A DNA stretch of 64,000 bases. It comes from Laguncularia racemosa. Lineage: Eukaryota > Streptophyta > Magnoliopsida > Myrtales > Combretaceae. Position numbers and translations under genes: made by a program. The stretch is taken from positions 2,790,001 through 2,854,000 of the forward strand of contig JBBMOL010000012.1 of NCBI GenBank assembly GCA_037954665.1. The letters run 5' to 3'. The notes under the pieces were generated by a model that saw nothing but the letters and a program-made list of their open reading frames with translations, did no database searches and was not told the origin of the DNA. Positions within the stretch are counted from its first letter, which is position 1. Each line of letters begins with the position of its first letter. Below are positions 34,970-48,518 of the stretch, piece by piece.

Positions 34970-36920
34970 AGATATTACAATATGCAAGTGCATAATTATG
35001 TAAGTAGAAATAAATTGATAAAATGGTTGATAATCATATATAACCAAGGTTAGAAATAGATATAATGGAAAATAAAATGATGCAGTGTACACAGGTATAT
35101 GAGCATAGTAGAACCCCATGGTGCAATTTATTACTCTTTTATTGCATCAGTTTTATTGTTAATAAAATTTGATGTTCGACCATGGAGGAAAAAACAAATG
35201 ATGAATGCAAAAACCAATAATTTTGATTCCAGATTTCAGAATAACTGTATTAATAAAATATAGCTTTAAACATATCTGTGCATACTTGAACAAATAAAGA
35301 CCCCTAGGCAAATGAACTTTTCTTTTCCATATTAAATACCGCTTATTAATGTTAAACGTCAAGGATAGCTAAGAAATCTCATTAAAAAGAAAAGAAAAAG
35401 AAAAAAGAGAGTAAAATAGTGGAAAGATGGATTGCATGCATGCCGAGAATTCCTGGTAAAACGAGTCCACTTTAAATTTTATCTTTTACATGGCCTATAT
35501 AATTTAGAGGCCGTGAAACACCAAAATTATTTAGAAGAAGTTGAAAAATTATTATTATTATTATAAACAATAAATATATGCATACACACCTACTTTTTTG
35601 TAAAACTTAAAGCTTACACGGTTTTTTTAATATAATAGAGCTGTAATAAAATGGATATTATTAAAAAATAAAATAAGGGTGTAATAGGTTATGAATGGAT
35701 ATTATCGTGTTTACTTTAACATAATGAAATTATTAAAATGGTGCTTAGTCAATAGAATTGGTAAGGAATAAAACATCGATAATGCTAAAATATGCCTCTA
35801 GCTAGAGTAATAAAAATAGTAAATGGTAAAAAGACTTCCCACTCGAATTCCCAGATTAGGAACCCTAAGCCTCAAATTGAAACACTATGGAAACCTGCAT
35901 TTGAAGAGTGCAACCACCAAAGTAGTTGCTATGCTAATGAATTGAGGACGATCAACAACATAAACAGCACAACACAATCTCCCAACAACTAGAGACCTAT
36001 AATAAAGACACACAAAACTCTCCAAACCTCACGTACGATAACAAAACCTAAACACGCAATCAAAGGATATAAGATCAAGAACCTATAGCGGCAGATTAAG
36101 CTCCTATAATAAGAAGAAATTGTTGAATCTATTGACCAAGGGTACTAACTTGGTCAAGATGGGAATGCACCATCTGATTCTTGCACTTGGAGGAAGGAAT
36201 GAAGCTTAGAGCAGCCACTATCATCTATAGTGTGACCACCATCAACAAATCTGGTGGAGAGAGTGTTTGATGGGCAAGGTCGATGAGATAAGGGGGTCAG
36301 AGTTGTAGATTTAGGGTTCTTTATGTGTTTTTGTTTAATTGTAATTCTAAGGGTGCAACTTAGTATTGCAATTCCATATTTTAAGTAATAGGCATTCCAT
36401 AATGAATTGTTATTTCAAGGTAAAAAACCAACTAAATGTCATAATAGCAACTCCATAAAGAATAAGAGCATAATGGAATTGCTATTATATTCAAGTGAGC
36501 AGGTTGTTAAAGTGAAGAGAAGAGCACTTTTATTTTATCTCGTGTTAACTGATACTTAATAAATATTAGAAATAAATAGGGTCTCTACATTAAAAATAAC
36601 AATTAAATGCATATACGGCCAAGGCACCTTAACACATATATGAAAGTACCAAATTTTCATTTTTGTAAAATTGGGATAATTAATTAGAAGAAGAAAAATA
36701 ATTATGACAACATAGAGTATGTAAGCCAAGAGCATACGGGAATAATAAATATGCAAACTTTTGCTTCCGTGCTTGATTATTTTGATATGCAAAGGATATG
36801 ACAAAATTTACAAGATTAAATAAGGTAATAACACTATTTATACCCATAAATTTGATGAAGACTTCAATGTAGGATGACAAGCTATATTGATTTTAGTATG
36901 CATATAGAAATTAGTATCAT
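34970..36920. other. AT-rich intergenic DNA; no gene seen
   Basis: Short frames at 35159-35362, 35792-35992 and 36556-36880 have no recognisable family. A patch near 36330-36510 has GGAATTGC/GCAATTCC-type motifs like those in transposon termini at 21075-22015, but no ends could be fixed. Confidence 0.5.
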
Positions 36921-36929
36921 TAGAAAATT

Positions 36930-38246
36930 AATTAAGAAAAATTTAAAGCTTACCCCAGCATATACTGAGATTGCAAGTGAGGTTTAGATGCATAATGTTA
37001 TGTTTTTTCACCTAAGCACTTTAGCTAGAAGAGCAAAATCAAGAATCCTTAGTTTATAGGATAATTATGGTAATTGGATCTTTGATAGAGAAGCTATGAT
37101 ATCCTTTATAAATAATCATTTCTCCCATCTGTTTCAAACTCAACATGAATCATCTAGACAAGAACCAATCCATTAGCCAAACTTGGGAGATTTTATTTCT
37201 TAGCAAATAAAAGAGTTGTTATTTGAACTTATTCATTCAATGGAAATTTTCTTATGCCCTTAGTGTCTTGGTGTGCTGAAAACTCTAGGGGTTGGTGGTC
37301 TACACATAACTTCTATGTGAAATATTGGGATATCAAACTTGGATTTATTATTTTTTATTTCAATTCCGGAGCACTATTAAAGTGTTTTAAAGAAGAATGT
37401 GTTTTCTACTAAATGAATCCCCTTAATATAAATAAAAATTTAGTTGTTTTGATCCTGAAATTTCAAGAAGTGAATCCTTTAAGAATTTTTGTCCTATTAG
37501 CTTATGCATAACTCTATATAAGTTAATAACTAAGATTTTGGTAAATTGCCTTGGACCCTTTCTTAATAACTTGATTAGCCTTGCACAATCCAGTTTCATC
37601 CTTAGAATGTGTGCTATTGATGATATTATGTTAATGTAAGAAATTTTGCATACTTATAAGAAGAATAAAGGTAGAAGGGGTGGATGATTTTGAAGTTAGA
37701 CCTCTAGAAAGCTTATGACCAATTAGAATGGGTATTTATTAGACAAGTCCTTTTTGCACTCAATTTTCTTAATCTTTGGATCGATTTGATTAGTTCATAT
37801 TTGTCTTTGGTTTCCTTTCAATGATTTTAGATGGTGAACAATTGCCAAAATTTCAATCAAGCCTTAGTATTTAGCAAGAAGATTTGACATCTCCTTATTT
37901 ATTTATTTATTTTGTAAATAAAACTCCTTAGTTAATCATTCAGTATCATGATGAGTTAAAACTTTGGACACCTTTGTGGCTTAAAGATAGTCTTTAGCTT
38001 TGTCCCATTTATTTTTCGTGAATGGCCTTATCCTTTGGGAGAAGTGATTTTAGAGAATGCAAGAGTTATAATGAATATCATGGATACTTTCCAAAGACTA
38101 GCTAGTAGAAAAATTGATCATGCAAAGTTTAGGGTAATTTTCTCTAACAATTTATCTACTAGTTTGAAAGAGAGTATTTGTAATATTGTTAGCATTCGAC
38201 AAGATACAAAGTTTAGTAAGTATCTTGGATTGCCTCTATGATCAAA
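36930..38246 (+). pseudogene. LINE reverse transcriptase remnant
   Basis: Plus-strand translation, with several stops and frame changes, gives a plant L1-type reverse transcriptase: an upstream linker (FFHLSTLARR..., GNWIFDREA), then TLYKLITKILVNCLGPFL, SSFILRM, WMILKLDL followed by KAYDQLEW, then LNLWIDLISSYLS, and finally DTKFSKYLGLPL near 38200-38240. The catalytic region between is badly decayed. Frame breaks exclude function. The C-terminal finger and RNase H of a similar element lie at 40530-41850. Confidence 0.8.
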
Positions 38247-38560
38247 TCACTACGAGAAAATTAAAATTTAGAAATAAAAAATTTGCGATGAAAACTATCT
38301 ACCTCTAAAAATATTAATTAGCAATAAATTTAGAAAAACAAGAAAAAGACATGTTTTTTATAGTTTTATTCGTTTTTGTAATGAAATATGATATGGATTA
38401 CCAATAAATTTATGAGGAATTTAATTCTGTTATAATTTTGTCTCTAATTCCATTAAGGAAAATGAAAAAATTTTAATGCAATAATTTTTTTTTCAGCTTT
38501 TATTACCAATCTGTCTCTACGTGTAAAAAGAAATAAATAAATAACCTTGACTTTCACAAA
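38247..38560 (+). mobile_element. CACTA-type transposon terminus (candidate)
   Basis: CACTACGAGAAAATTA at 38251 matches the usual start of plant CACTA elements (CACTACAAGAAAA). It is followed by subterminal sequence of the TTAGCAATAAATTTAG / GAGGAATTTAATTCTG kind found next to such ends. It begins right where the LINE reverse transcriptase frame stops. The other end was not found between here and 40530, and no transposase is visible. Confidence 0.5.
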
Positions 38561-40529
38561 TGGAAAATTTTTATCTATAATACTATAGCGGTAAATATTA
38601 AATTTTTAGCATTATATATAAATTTTCAAAACTATTGCAAATTTGTCTTCAAAATTATTCACGTACAATCTTAAGTTTTAGGGACATATCAATTCTATAT
38701 CTAAAAGTAAATAATATATGTATATAAATAAACAACATAATATAATGCAATATATTATGTATTATAATTTTCTATCTTATATATAAATATTATATAGCAT
38801 TTGATATACTTATATCATATAAAATACTTATGAAGTTATAAATAATTGAGCATATATAATACGATATAGTATAAATAATATAATGAATAATATTTTTCAA
38901 AATAATATGATAAAATGCTATGTCTTTGCTATATATAATTTACTATAAATTAAATATGTTATTATGCACTATTAGATATGTAAATTCCAAGAATTTTTCA
39001 AATCAGAAGGTAAATTACCTAGAGATAACTTGGTAATATTTCCCAAAATCAATAAAAAAAACCTAACCCTAGTCTTAGAGATTACTTTAACTCGACTTAA
39101 CACTTGGAATAAAACCCTAAAACTAAGAATCAAAACCTTAATCAAACCCAAACCCTAAATGCACTACCTTCCTAACCTTAAACCTTAAAATAACCAAGTG
39201 ATGTCCTAAATTGATTTGGAAACCTTAAGTTAACAATTGAAAACCCCAAATTGAGAGATGAACCCCAAAACAACTAATCGAAACCTTAACACATGTCAAA
39301 TGCCCTAAAACTCTAAATTAATGTGTCAAATTCAAATTAAAACCTAAAGTTAGATTGTTTCCACAGAATGCCATAAATCATACAATTAAGCATAACTAGA
39401 AAGACTAAACTACCAAATAATGTTAATTAAATAAAATTGATGAAATCAACCCTTAAATGGTATGTAACAAGCTATAAAACATTACCAGTTTCCAACCTAG
39501 TTACAAATCAACTAAGCTAGCCAAAATACCTTCAAAATACCTAAACTAATTTAACTAGGAACCAACTTAAGTAACAAGAAAAAGACAAAAAAAAAAAAAA
39601 GAGAAAAAGAAAAAGAAAAGGGAATGCCTAGGGGATTGGATGCCACAAGCCTTGCTTGGGAGATAGAAGGGATTTGACTTTGCCTTATGATCCAATGGCC
39701 ACCTTTGAATTAATCAAATAGATTGGGTAGCTTAGGCACTTAAGATGTGGTGTTGTTAAGCTAAGGGAAGATGGTTTTCAAATAAGGGAAAGTTATTAGA
39801 CCAGAGCTATATTATTTACTAAGATTTAACCACAATATCCCATTAATGCTTTTGTCCCATGCACATTATGAATGACTTAAGTAAATTAAAATAAAGCATA
39901 TATACACACACTACTCTCTCTTTCAACAGGCCAAGCTTCCCCTATCCCTTTCACTCTCACTTTTCTTTCATTCGAAACACCCAACTCCCTTTCAAATTCA
40001 CACAAACTCCACCATCACTAACCCCCATCCATCGCTACCACCACTTCCATCTCATGCCATTCCCATCACTACTCTTCTCTTCCATTTTGTCATCAAAAAC
40101 CCAAGAAAACTTCACCACTGTTTTCCTTCCCTAGTGACTGAGAAAACCCCCTCCCCTAAAGCACCACCACCATAACCCACCATCTTTTACCAATACTTAA
40201 AGAATTAGAGTGCTAATTAGGGAGGTTGGAGTTAAGGGAAGGTGCATAGGGTGGATGCACAGCTAAAGAAGAACAAAAAGCGATAGTCTACCTAAAAAAA
40301 GTGCAAGTAAGGATCTATCCCTAAGAGTAGGATAAGTAAACTTGAAAATCTTTAAAACGACTATAAAAACACACACAAAAAAAAAGAAAACTTAAAAAGA
40401 GAAAATTACGGTCAAAACACAAAACTAGTTAAAATTGGTAAATATAGCAAATTTCACTAAATAGTTTATTTAGTTTAGCAAACTTAAACTTATGAAGCTA
40501 ATATGATTAAGATAATATGGGAGTTGCAA
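38561..40529. other. Unassigned DNA between two LINE fragments
   Basis: AT-rich sequence, then a stretch rich in CCTAA/ACCCTAAA-like words (39040-39330) that is not a true telomere array, then a C-rich stretch with CACC/CATC repeats (39900-40190). It may be interior of the CACTA-like insertion. No coding frame was recognised. Confidence 0.4.
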
Positions 40530-41850
40530 AAGAAAAAAAAATGTATGTGGGCTAAGTTCTTGAAGAAGAAATACAAGTTTAGCGAGTGTTCTTTCTAGGA
40601 GACTAATGGCTTAAAGTTGTTTAAGGCCGTGAGGGGAGCAAAAATAAGTGGCTAAAGGACAAGTTAATGAAATGCTCAATTACAAGTCAATGGATTAATT
40701 TTTGGCTTGATAATTGGAATGAGAATGGCTCAATATGAAATTGGCTTTATGACCTTCTAAGGAGAAATAGATAGATACTTTTGGTGGATAAAGCCTAAGA
40801 ATAGGACGAGGAAGTCATATCTTTCCCATTAGATGCAGCTTGTAAAAATCTACTGGGTAGCATATGGATTGATAGAAACCAAGAATAACAAGCAGTAGAA
40901 ACTTGGATTTATGACCCCAATGCTGAAGTTACTACTAGGTCAGCGTATAAAAGATTGAGAAATGAAAAGGAGCGGGATGATGGTCGATACTGGAGTTGGA
41001 TTTGGAAAAGTCTAACCCTTCCAAAATTACAATTGTTGCTATGGAGATTAATGCATAATGGGCTACCAACAACAGATAACCTAATGTAAAGAGGAATTTC
41101 TGTCAATATTGGTAGCTTATGTATCTTTTTCCATGTGCATAATGAAACAACCAAACATATGTTCAAGAATTGTGATATGGTAAGAAGGTTTTGGCTAAGC
41201 ATCAACAATTTTAAGATATTCAAAGTAACATTCTGGGAAGACTTCTAAAAATAGCTATGAATAAATGGTGAGGGAAAATGAACAACAAGGGAAAACCATA
41301 GCCAAATCCATTTCTGTTCATGTTGTGGGGCATTTAGAATGAATGAAACTGAAAAATTTATAAACAAGAAAGCGAGAACATAGCATGGATCAACTATGTC
41401 AAGATATAAGCGACAAATTGGTAGGGTGTGTATGGCAACAAGGGATGAGAAAGTACGGTTGGAGTATTCAAATGTGAATAGACCACACCATGCCAAGGTT
41501 TTGTAAAGATATATTGCGATGGTATAGTAAATGTCTAAGAGAAGAGAGTAGGAGTAAGGAGAATATGTCATAATAAGAAGGGTCAAGTAATAAGAGGATT
41601 TGCTAAGACCCATGCTATTGTAGCGCCCATTGAAGTTGTAGCATGAAGTGCTTTTGAAGCTTTATGTTTAGCTAAGTAGATGAATCTCAATAATATTACA
41701 ATTGAAATGGATTCTATAAACTTTGTCCAATGGATTAATAGGAATGTCAATGATGATGCTCTTATGCCTTATGTGTTTTTCTATATGTTTGCTACTTTAT
41801 GTCTCGAATTTGAGTCATTGTTGTGGACAAACTTTTGCTAATGTATGTTT
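40530..41850 (+). pseudogene. LINE C-terminal remnant (RVT zinc finger and RNase H-like)
   Basis: Plus-strand frames give the part of a plant LINE after reverse transcriptase: FLKKKYKFSE, INFWLDNWNENGS, then the RVT-associated zinc-binding region with TRSAYKRL, KSLTLPKLQLLLWRL, GLPTTDNL and a decayed CX...FKNCDM. A C-terminal RNase H-like segment follows (SAFEALCLAK, NNITIEMDSINFVQWI). Stops and shifts are frequent. The order and strand fit it being the rest of the LINE at 36930-38246, split by an insertion or deletion, though separate elements cannot be ruled out. Confidence 0.7.
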
Positions 41851-41869
41851 CTATTTCCCACTGAAAAAA

Positions 41870-43108
41870 GAAAAAAAAAAAACAATTCTGTCACATTGTT
41901 GTGTATAATTTTTACTCACACATGATGGTGTATATTTGATGTACATATTAATATAGTAATAATATCATTCAAATTGTACTAAAACTAAAACTATTACTAC
42001 ATTAATAATATAAATTAATACATTAATAATGATGTAGGGTGTTAGCCTAGGTGTGGGGTTACACGCGTGCTACATAGGAATGTGCTACACATAGCATAAC
42101 TAAAAAGCGACACATACAAAAATTATCAGAGAGTAAATGAGATGGGGAGGAGAAGTAGGCAATCTCATATAAGGCTCGATACTATGGTGATGAGTGCATG
42201 TTCCTGTGAGTAAATGAGGGAATATTGTGGTTTTGATTTTCTGAGGAAAATCCAGCAGAGTAAAGACATTTTTCTAAAGAAGAATCCCCTTTTGAATGAG
42301 GAGGTATAGAGTATTTATAGTATTTAATTATGAATCTCGTTCTTTGGATGGTGGGGAAAATTAATGGATTTAGGTAAATGAGCCCTCATATGGGCTTTAT
42401 ATGAGTATAGGCCCATTAGAGGCCATCAGTATGTATTTGAGTCTTACAAAGAATGGTTAGATCGGATCGATCGATCCAATAGACTTTACCCTAAGTTCAC
42501 TATAACAAATCTCCCTTGATTATTCCAAACCATGGGCTTCATGAGCTTGACTCCTTATAACCTATTACTTTGGTCTAAAGAATCAAATTCATTAAAATAA
42601 AAGGCTAAAAGCTCATAAATTGAATTTAGCCCTCTATATTTTATCCCTAAACTAAAGTCCTTTGAATATCGGATGAGCCTTTCTAATGGTTAAGAAATTA
42701 CTTTGCACATGCGTGCTTGCAAAATAGTTATATTACTGTTGTATAAACTTACATAGTGTAAAAGCCTAGCAGCAGTGCTTATGAAGTAATTTAATTTTTT
42801 CCTAGTGTAAAAATATGCAACATCGTTTAATCTTGTGTGTTGCTTTGGCCAATTACTAACATTGCTTTGCCCTTGGATACCATAGAGTATAGAGTTATTA
42901 ATGATAGTTTCTTTGACGATCAATAAACTTGATATGAAGTGATTCGCTTTGTAAGTTTGGATTTATATAGATTTTTTTTTTTCACTTGAATCATTCCTCA
43001 TAAACTTTAGATGGTAAAATAAAGTATTGCTATATTTAAGTTTTCGAAAAGAACTCAATAATTAAGGTCTACAAAAGCTTATCATCTTTACTTCACCAAC
43101 GATGATGG
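41870..43108. other. Intergenic DNA left of the LINE; no gene seen
   Basis: No coding similarity was recognised. 42040-42540 has sequence reminiscent of an LTR or leader (ACACGCGTGC, a TATTTATAG box near 42310, a GATCGGATCGATCGATCC palindrome near 42463), but no matching second copy is present. Confidence 0.45.
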
Positions 43109-43124
43109 AAAGTTTTTTGTATGT
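43109..43124. repeat. LINE target site duplication, left
   Basis: AAAGTTTTTTGTATGT here is repeated exactly at 48699-48714, just after the LINE poly-A end. The first A's of the right copy merge with the tail, so the length is 14-16 bp. Confidence 0.88.
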
Positions 43125-43326
43125 AATCTGACAAGAGAGAGAAAATGCTCCCACCTCTCTTTAAAACTTTCCAATACCCCTACCTAAAAGACCACTTCTT
43201 TTAGGATAAACACACATTTTCCCACCCACCCCTTTTCACCCTTCTCGCGTGCTGCTGGTGCTGATGGATGAGGACAGCAGCCACCTTTAAGAGCCATCAA
43301 GTAGGTCCCCTACTAGTGGCCGAAGT

Positions 43327-44593
43327 ATGTTGGGTGACCATTTTCCCCCACTCTACATAGGAAAACTGGGTGCTGAATCACTAAGTATGGCTTCAAAGGT
43401 TGGAAAATCCAAACTTCCGGATAAGGAAAAAGCAAGGGTGCTTTTTAAGTCTAAGGGAAAAAGCAAAGTTGACTTGTCCAAAAGAGGAAGTTTAGATTCT
43501 TGTGTCTCTGACGAAAAGCTTTCTGCCCACTGTGGCCAAGCAGACGAGAGCACTAAAGTTAGCTTTGGTGCCACATCACCCTTTCACCCTTCCCAACAAT
43601 TTTCCTCCTTTGGTAATTCTACTTTAGAATTAGCTAATGGATTGCTAGAAGCCCTGGAAAAACAAAACCATCACCCCTTACTGAAACATCCTTTAGAGGA
43701 GAGTATGGAAGAAAAACTTATGCCCATACATGTGGTGCTAGAGACGTTGATGATGAAACCAACTTCAAGTTGCGGTATTATCCCCCGGATAGGAAAGGTG
43801 TGGTGTTACGTGTGAAGATACCAAAAGCGGTGGAGGTTGCCGGAGCTGACCACTAGTCCTCAACTCTCGTTGGTTCTTCCTAGGCCAAAGGTTGCCTTTT
43901 AAGCTTGTCTAAGACACGACCTTTCTTCTATGGAAAGAATATGGAATTTTGGAAGTTTTGGGATGTAAAAAGGGGTTCTTCTACTTTAGATTCACTTATG
44001 GAACCAACCTCACACCTCTGTTGGAAAGGACATGGTATTTTGCGCAAAGATACCCCATTCTTAAAAAATGGAGACGAGGCATAGTCCTTGAGAAGCCTTA
44101 GCTAACAAACGTTCCAGTTTGGGCTTTCCTCTTGCGTATTCCTTATGAATATCTCAATGAGGATGGCATTAGTCACATAGCAAGTGGAGTAGGGGTTCCC
44201 CTCAAGGCTGATGCCCTAACGACCTCTAAAAAAAGGGCTAACCATGCGAGAGTGCTTGTTAAGATTGATGTGAGAGAGGAAATGGTCACTCAAGTCAAAG
44301 TAGAGAGATCTGACGGGTCAATTTCAAGGGTTTTAGTTAAATATCAGGGACTCCCTTTAAGATGTAGTGAGTGCAAGGTCTTTGGTCATACCTGTCGGCT
44401 TATTAATATAGGGACATGCCCAGTTGCCTCGAACAGTCAAGGGACTAAGAGAAGTGAGGATCAGTGGGTTCTAGTTGGAGGAGCAGGAATAGCGAAGGGG
44501 AAGTTAAATGTAAAGGGAAAAGCGGGCACTAGTGGTAATACTATGCCTTGCCATCAACTTGGCAGGGTAGGAAGTGAGGGAGGATAGCCTATC
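43327..44593 (+). pseudogene. LINE ORF1 (gag-like, CCHC)
   Basis: ORF1 starts at 43327 (MLGDHFPPLYIGKLGAESLS) and is broken near 43815. Later frames give the conserved plant domain of unknown function common in LINE ORF1 proteins (MEFWKFWDVKK-like decay near 43935-43970; then LLRIPYEYLNEDGISHIASG at 44129-44188, PLKADALT, ARVLVKIDV) and a CCHC-type knuckle (LRCSECKVFGHTC, about 44350-44390, last cysteine spacing irregular). ORF1 proteins bind the element's RNA. At least two frame changes are needed to read it through. Confidence 0.75.
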
Positions 44594-45042
44594 CGCAAGC
44601 TTAACCAGGCACTTGAAGCTAAGAAGGAGTCTACTAGCCCGGTCCCTAGTTTTAATCCTAGAGACATTCATGTGTGTGAAGGGGAGGAAATGATTGGATT
44701 TGAATCAATGGCAGCTGTTGACATCCTGCCGCGTGAGGTGGAGGATAGGGCAAGGAACGAAATGGAAGTAGAGGAATGTTATTCTCCAACTGCCACCCTG
44801 TGGTTGAAACATAGCCTAAGAAATCACCTCTTTAAGACCATAGTGACCAGGTCTCACCCAAGGATGCTCATGGAGTTGATGAGTTTGAAAACACTCCCTT
44901 TAGCAAACTAATTCCCCAAGTCCACCATGATTAGGGCAGTAACCCAAAGACTAAGAAAGGTTCTAGCTCTTCTAGTAGATGCAAGAAGAAGGTGAGGAAA
45001 AGGAGAAGAACCTTCACCTAGCTGCCCAATATCTTAATCACT

Positions 45043-48000
45043 ATGCATATTGCAGCTTGGAACATTAGGGGGTTAAATGACCCCATCAAGGTGGCGGATG
45101 TTAGAAGGATTTGCAAAGATAAAAAAATAAGTTGCATATGTTTGCTAGAGACTAAGGTTAAGCTAATGAATGAAACATCAATCCAAAATGCATTGAGTGC
45201 AGCTTGGCAAGTTAGAATAAATGTGGCTACTCAGAAGCGAATGCGGTTGGCTTGGAAGCCTAGAGATTGGAATGTTAGTGTGGAAATGGAACACTCCCAA
45301 TTTATGCATTGCAAAGCCATGAACATGAGATCCAATTCCACTCTTTTTGTTACCTTTTATCTATGCTTCCAACAATGGTAGAAAAAGAAGAACCCTTTGG
45401 AGAAACATTGAGAACCTAGCTTGGTCATTACATCAAGATCCGTAGCTGGTCCTTGGGGACTTTAACGTAACCAAAACTCCTTTAGGGAAATTGGGTAGGA
45501 GAATGCAGCTTACGGATGAAACGGTTGAACTACAAAGCTATATTATACATTCAGAATTAGAGGATTTGAGTTATGCAAGGGATTTCTTTACTTGGTCTAA
45601 CCGATAGGAGAACAACCCAATACTATGCAAGTTGGACAGGATTATGGTGAACCAACAATGGCTTAGTTTTCTCCCCAAGACACAAGCAAAGTTCGTTTCC
45701 CCCACTCTTTCAAGCCATTCCCTTGCTATCACTTGCATAGACGTTAACTTGGGTACTAAGAAAACTCCTTTCAAGTTTTTCAACTTTTGGGTTAAACATA
45801 AGAGTTTCAAAGACCTTGTGAACAATATATGGAGAACGGATATTAGAGGTTCCAAGATGTTTCAAATTGTTAGAAAACTCATACTATTCGAGCAAGAACT
45901 TCGATAATTGAACAAAAATGAATACTCCTACCTTTCGGACAAGGTATAGATGGCCAATCCAGATTACATCTCCTACAAACCTCTGTTCTTGGGTATAGAA
46001 ATACGTCCATTATGGAGGAGGAGAAGAAAGAGTATAAAGAATACTATTTGCTTAAAGGAGCCGAGGAAAGTTTCTACAAACAGAAATTGAGGGCACATTG
46101 GCTGAAGTTGGGGGATAAGAATACTTCTTACTTCCACAAAACTATAAGGAACTTGCATAATCGTAGCTCCATTCAACGGTTAATTAGAGATGATGGAAGT
46201 GAGGCATTTGGGGATGTAGAAGTCAAAGCACTTGCAGCTGAACACTTTCAGAAGCTTTATGATTGCCTTTCTTCTAATCTTAGACTTGAGGATGTGAGTA
46301 ACTTGGTAACTTGGAGATTGAGTAACCAACAACAACTCGAGTTGGATGTTCACTTTACTGAAGATGAGATCAAGTGGGGATTCTTCTTACAAGCCAACGA
46401 GAAAGCTCTAGGGCCTGATGGGTACTCTCCTAAGTTCTTTAAGGAAGCCTGGGGTATTATTGGTAAAGACATTTTGGAAGCCTCCAAAGAATTCTTGGCA
46501 TCTGGGCACCTACTCAAGGAGATTAATTCATCCATTATCTCCTTAATTCCTAACGTTGCTAACCCATCAAGGTTATGTGAGTTTGACCCATTGCTTGCTG
46601 CAACATCATTTACAAGGCCATATCTAAAGTCATTGCATCTTGAATAAAGAGGGTCCTCCCATTTTTGGTTGGTAGAGAACAAGCGGCTTTCATCCTAGAG
46701 AGAATAATTACTGACAACATCTTCCTTGCTCAAGAGTTGATGGTAGGTTATCGAGTCCAAACAGGAGCACCACATTGCACCCTTAAAAGTGGACTTGCAA
46801 AAGGCATATGACACAATTAAATGGGATTTCCTGATGGCGAACCTCTCCCTCCCCTCCCCCCCCCGCCCCAATTTATGTACTGCCATAAAGTAGTGTATTT
46901 CCACTCTAAAGTTCTCTATCAACATAAATGGGGAATTAGTAGGTTATTTCCCAAGTAAGAGGGGGTTGAGATAAGGAGATCCAATATCTCCTTACCTCTT
47001 TGTATTGGGGATGGAGGTTTTATCCACTCATTTGAGGAGACTGATTGAGAACCCCTAATTCTCCCTTCACTGAAGATGCAAGAATGAGAAACTAACACAT
47101 CTATGCTTTGTAGACAATCTTCTCATTTTCTCTAGGGGAAACCTTGATCAAAGAGACTCTTCAGTGGTTTCATACTATTTCAGGCTTGGAGGTGAAAAAT
47201 AGTAAAAGCAACATTTTCTTCTCTCATGTTCCCATGGGGGAAAAGGCGTATATTCTCACATATACCTAGTTCCAAGAAGGTAAGCTGCTAGTGCATTACC
47301 TAGGGGTTCCCATATCTTCCTTCAAACTTAGAAAAGAAGACTATGATGCCTTGCTAGAGAGGATGTTATCTAGGATCACTTCCTAGACATCCAGATATCT
47401 TTTATACGCGGGAAGATTGCAGTTAATCAAGTTGGTCCTTACCTCTATACAAGTCTATTGGAGTAATTTATTCCTAAATATGTTATTTGGAAGATGGATA
47501 GCTTACTTAAGAACTTTCTCTAGAGTGGGAACCCTCACACTTATTCCAAGGCTAAAATTAGATGGAGTGAAGTTTGTAAGCCTCTTAAATGTGGGGGTCT
47601 AGGGATACCGGACTTACACTAATGGAATAATGTCATTCAAATAAAAAACATTTGGCATCTATGTAAGGAAAGATCGAAACCTTATGGCCTGAATGGGTTA
47701 GCTCCACAATCTTGAAAGGTAGAAGCTTCTGGTCAACAAAAGCACCTGCTTTATGCTCCAGGACTTAGAAGAAATTGCTAAAGCTTAGATGCCTAATTCA
47801 TGCCAGCTTTCGTTGGGAACCTAATAACGGACTTGTTATATCTCTTTGGGCAGACTATTGACTTCTAATAGGCCCGTTGGACATGATATTAAGTGCTCGA
47901 GAGATGGATAGTTCTGGTTTCCCTCCTACTATCAAACTCTGTTCCCTTATGGAAGGTAACAAATAGTGTATACCAGAGGGATTGCTTCGAAATAATATCC

Positions 48001-48518
48001 AGATTCCTACTTCGCTCAATCCCAACACCTCACTTAATTATCGCCTTTGATGGATTCATTTTAGCATGGGTGAATACACAAAAAAAAGTGGATATGCTTT
48101 CCTTAACCCTCTGACTCCAGTGGTGCCCTAGTTTAAGGTAGTCTTGAACAAACACTCAATACCAAGACACTCATTTTTTCTATGGTTAGCTTGGTTATGT
48201 AAGTTATCCACCTTGGACAAGCTGATATCATGGGGTGTTACTTCTACCACTACTTGCTTCTTGTGCCGTTAGGGACCAGAAGATCACTCCCACTTGTTCT
48301 TCAATTGTAGCTATTCTTACTTGATCTAGAGCGTGATATGTGACTATATTCATTGCTCTGCCTCCTTCAAAAGTTGGCAAGGGGCTACCACATCCTTGTT
48401 GTCCCCAACTGACTCCAATTCTCCTAATTTCCATGGGTGCGCTGGACTAATTGCGACAATATACTGTATCTGGAGAGTACGTAATAATATACGCCTATGG
48501 AATAGCATTCATAAGTGA
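45043..48518 (+). pseudogene. LINE ORF2 (endonuclease, reverse transcriptase, zinc finger)
   Basis: The start is the usual plant endonuclease opening (MHIAAWNIRGLNDPIK, then CLLETKV), followed by LVLGDFNVTKTP near 45450 and KLDRIMVN near 45630. Reverse transcriptase spans about 46012-47600: LKLGDKNTSYFHKTIRNL, ALGPDGYSPKFFKEAW, LQKAYDTIKWDFL (46800-46840), GDPISPYLFVLGMEVL (46976-47025), a catalytic-box relic FVDNLLIF in place of FVDDLLIF (47108-47130), and LVHYLGVPIS (47290-47315). The C-terminal zinc-binding region (LWLAWLCKLSTLDKL, CFLCR, HLFFNCSY) lies at 48180-48325. Stop codons (for example after FTWSNR near 45605) and shifts disable it. Confidence 0.85.

Noticed and set aside
36330..36520. 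Possible inverted-repeat element with GGAATTGC/GCAATTCC motifs
   Set aside because: Motifs resemble the termini at 21075-22015 but no pair of ends or target duplication could be fixed.
39040..39330. Telomere-like CCCTAAA words
   Set aside because: They are scattered among other CCTAA words and never form a tandem array, so this is not an interstitial telomere.
42040..42540. Possible solo LTR or retroelement leader
   Set aside because: A TATA-like box and palindromes are present, but there is no second copy, no clear TG...CA ends and no target duplication.
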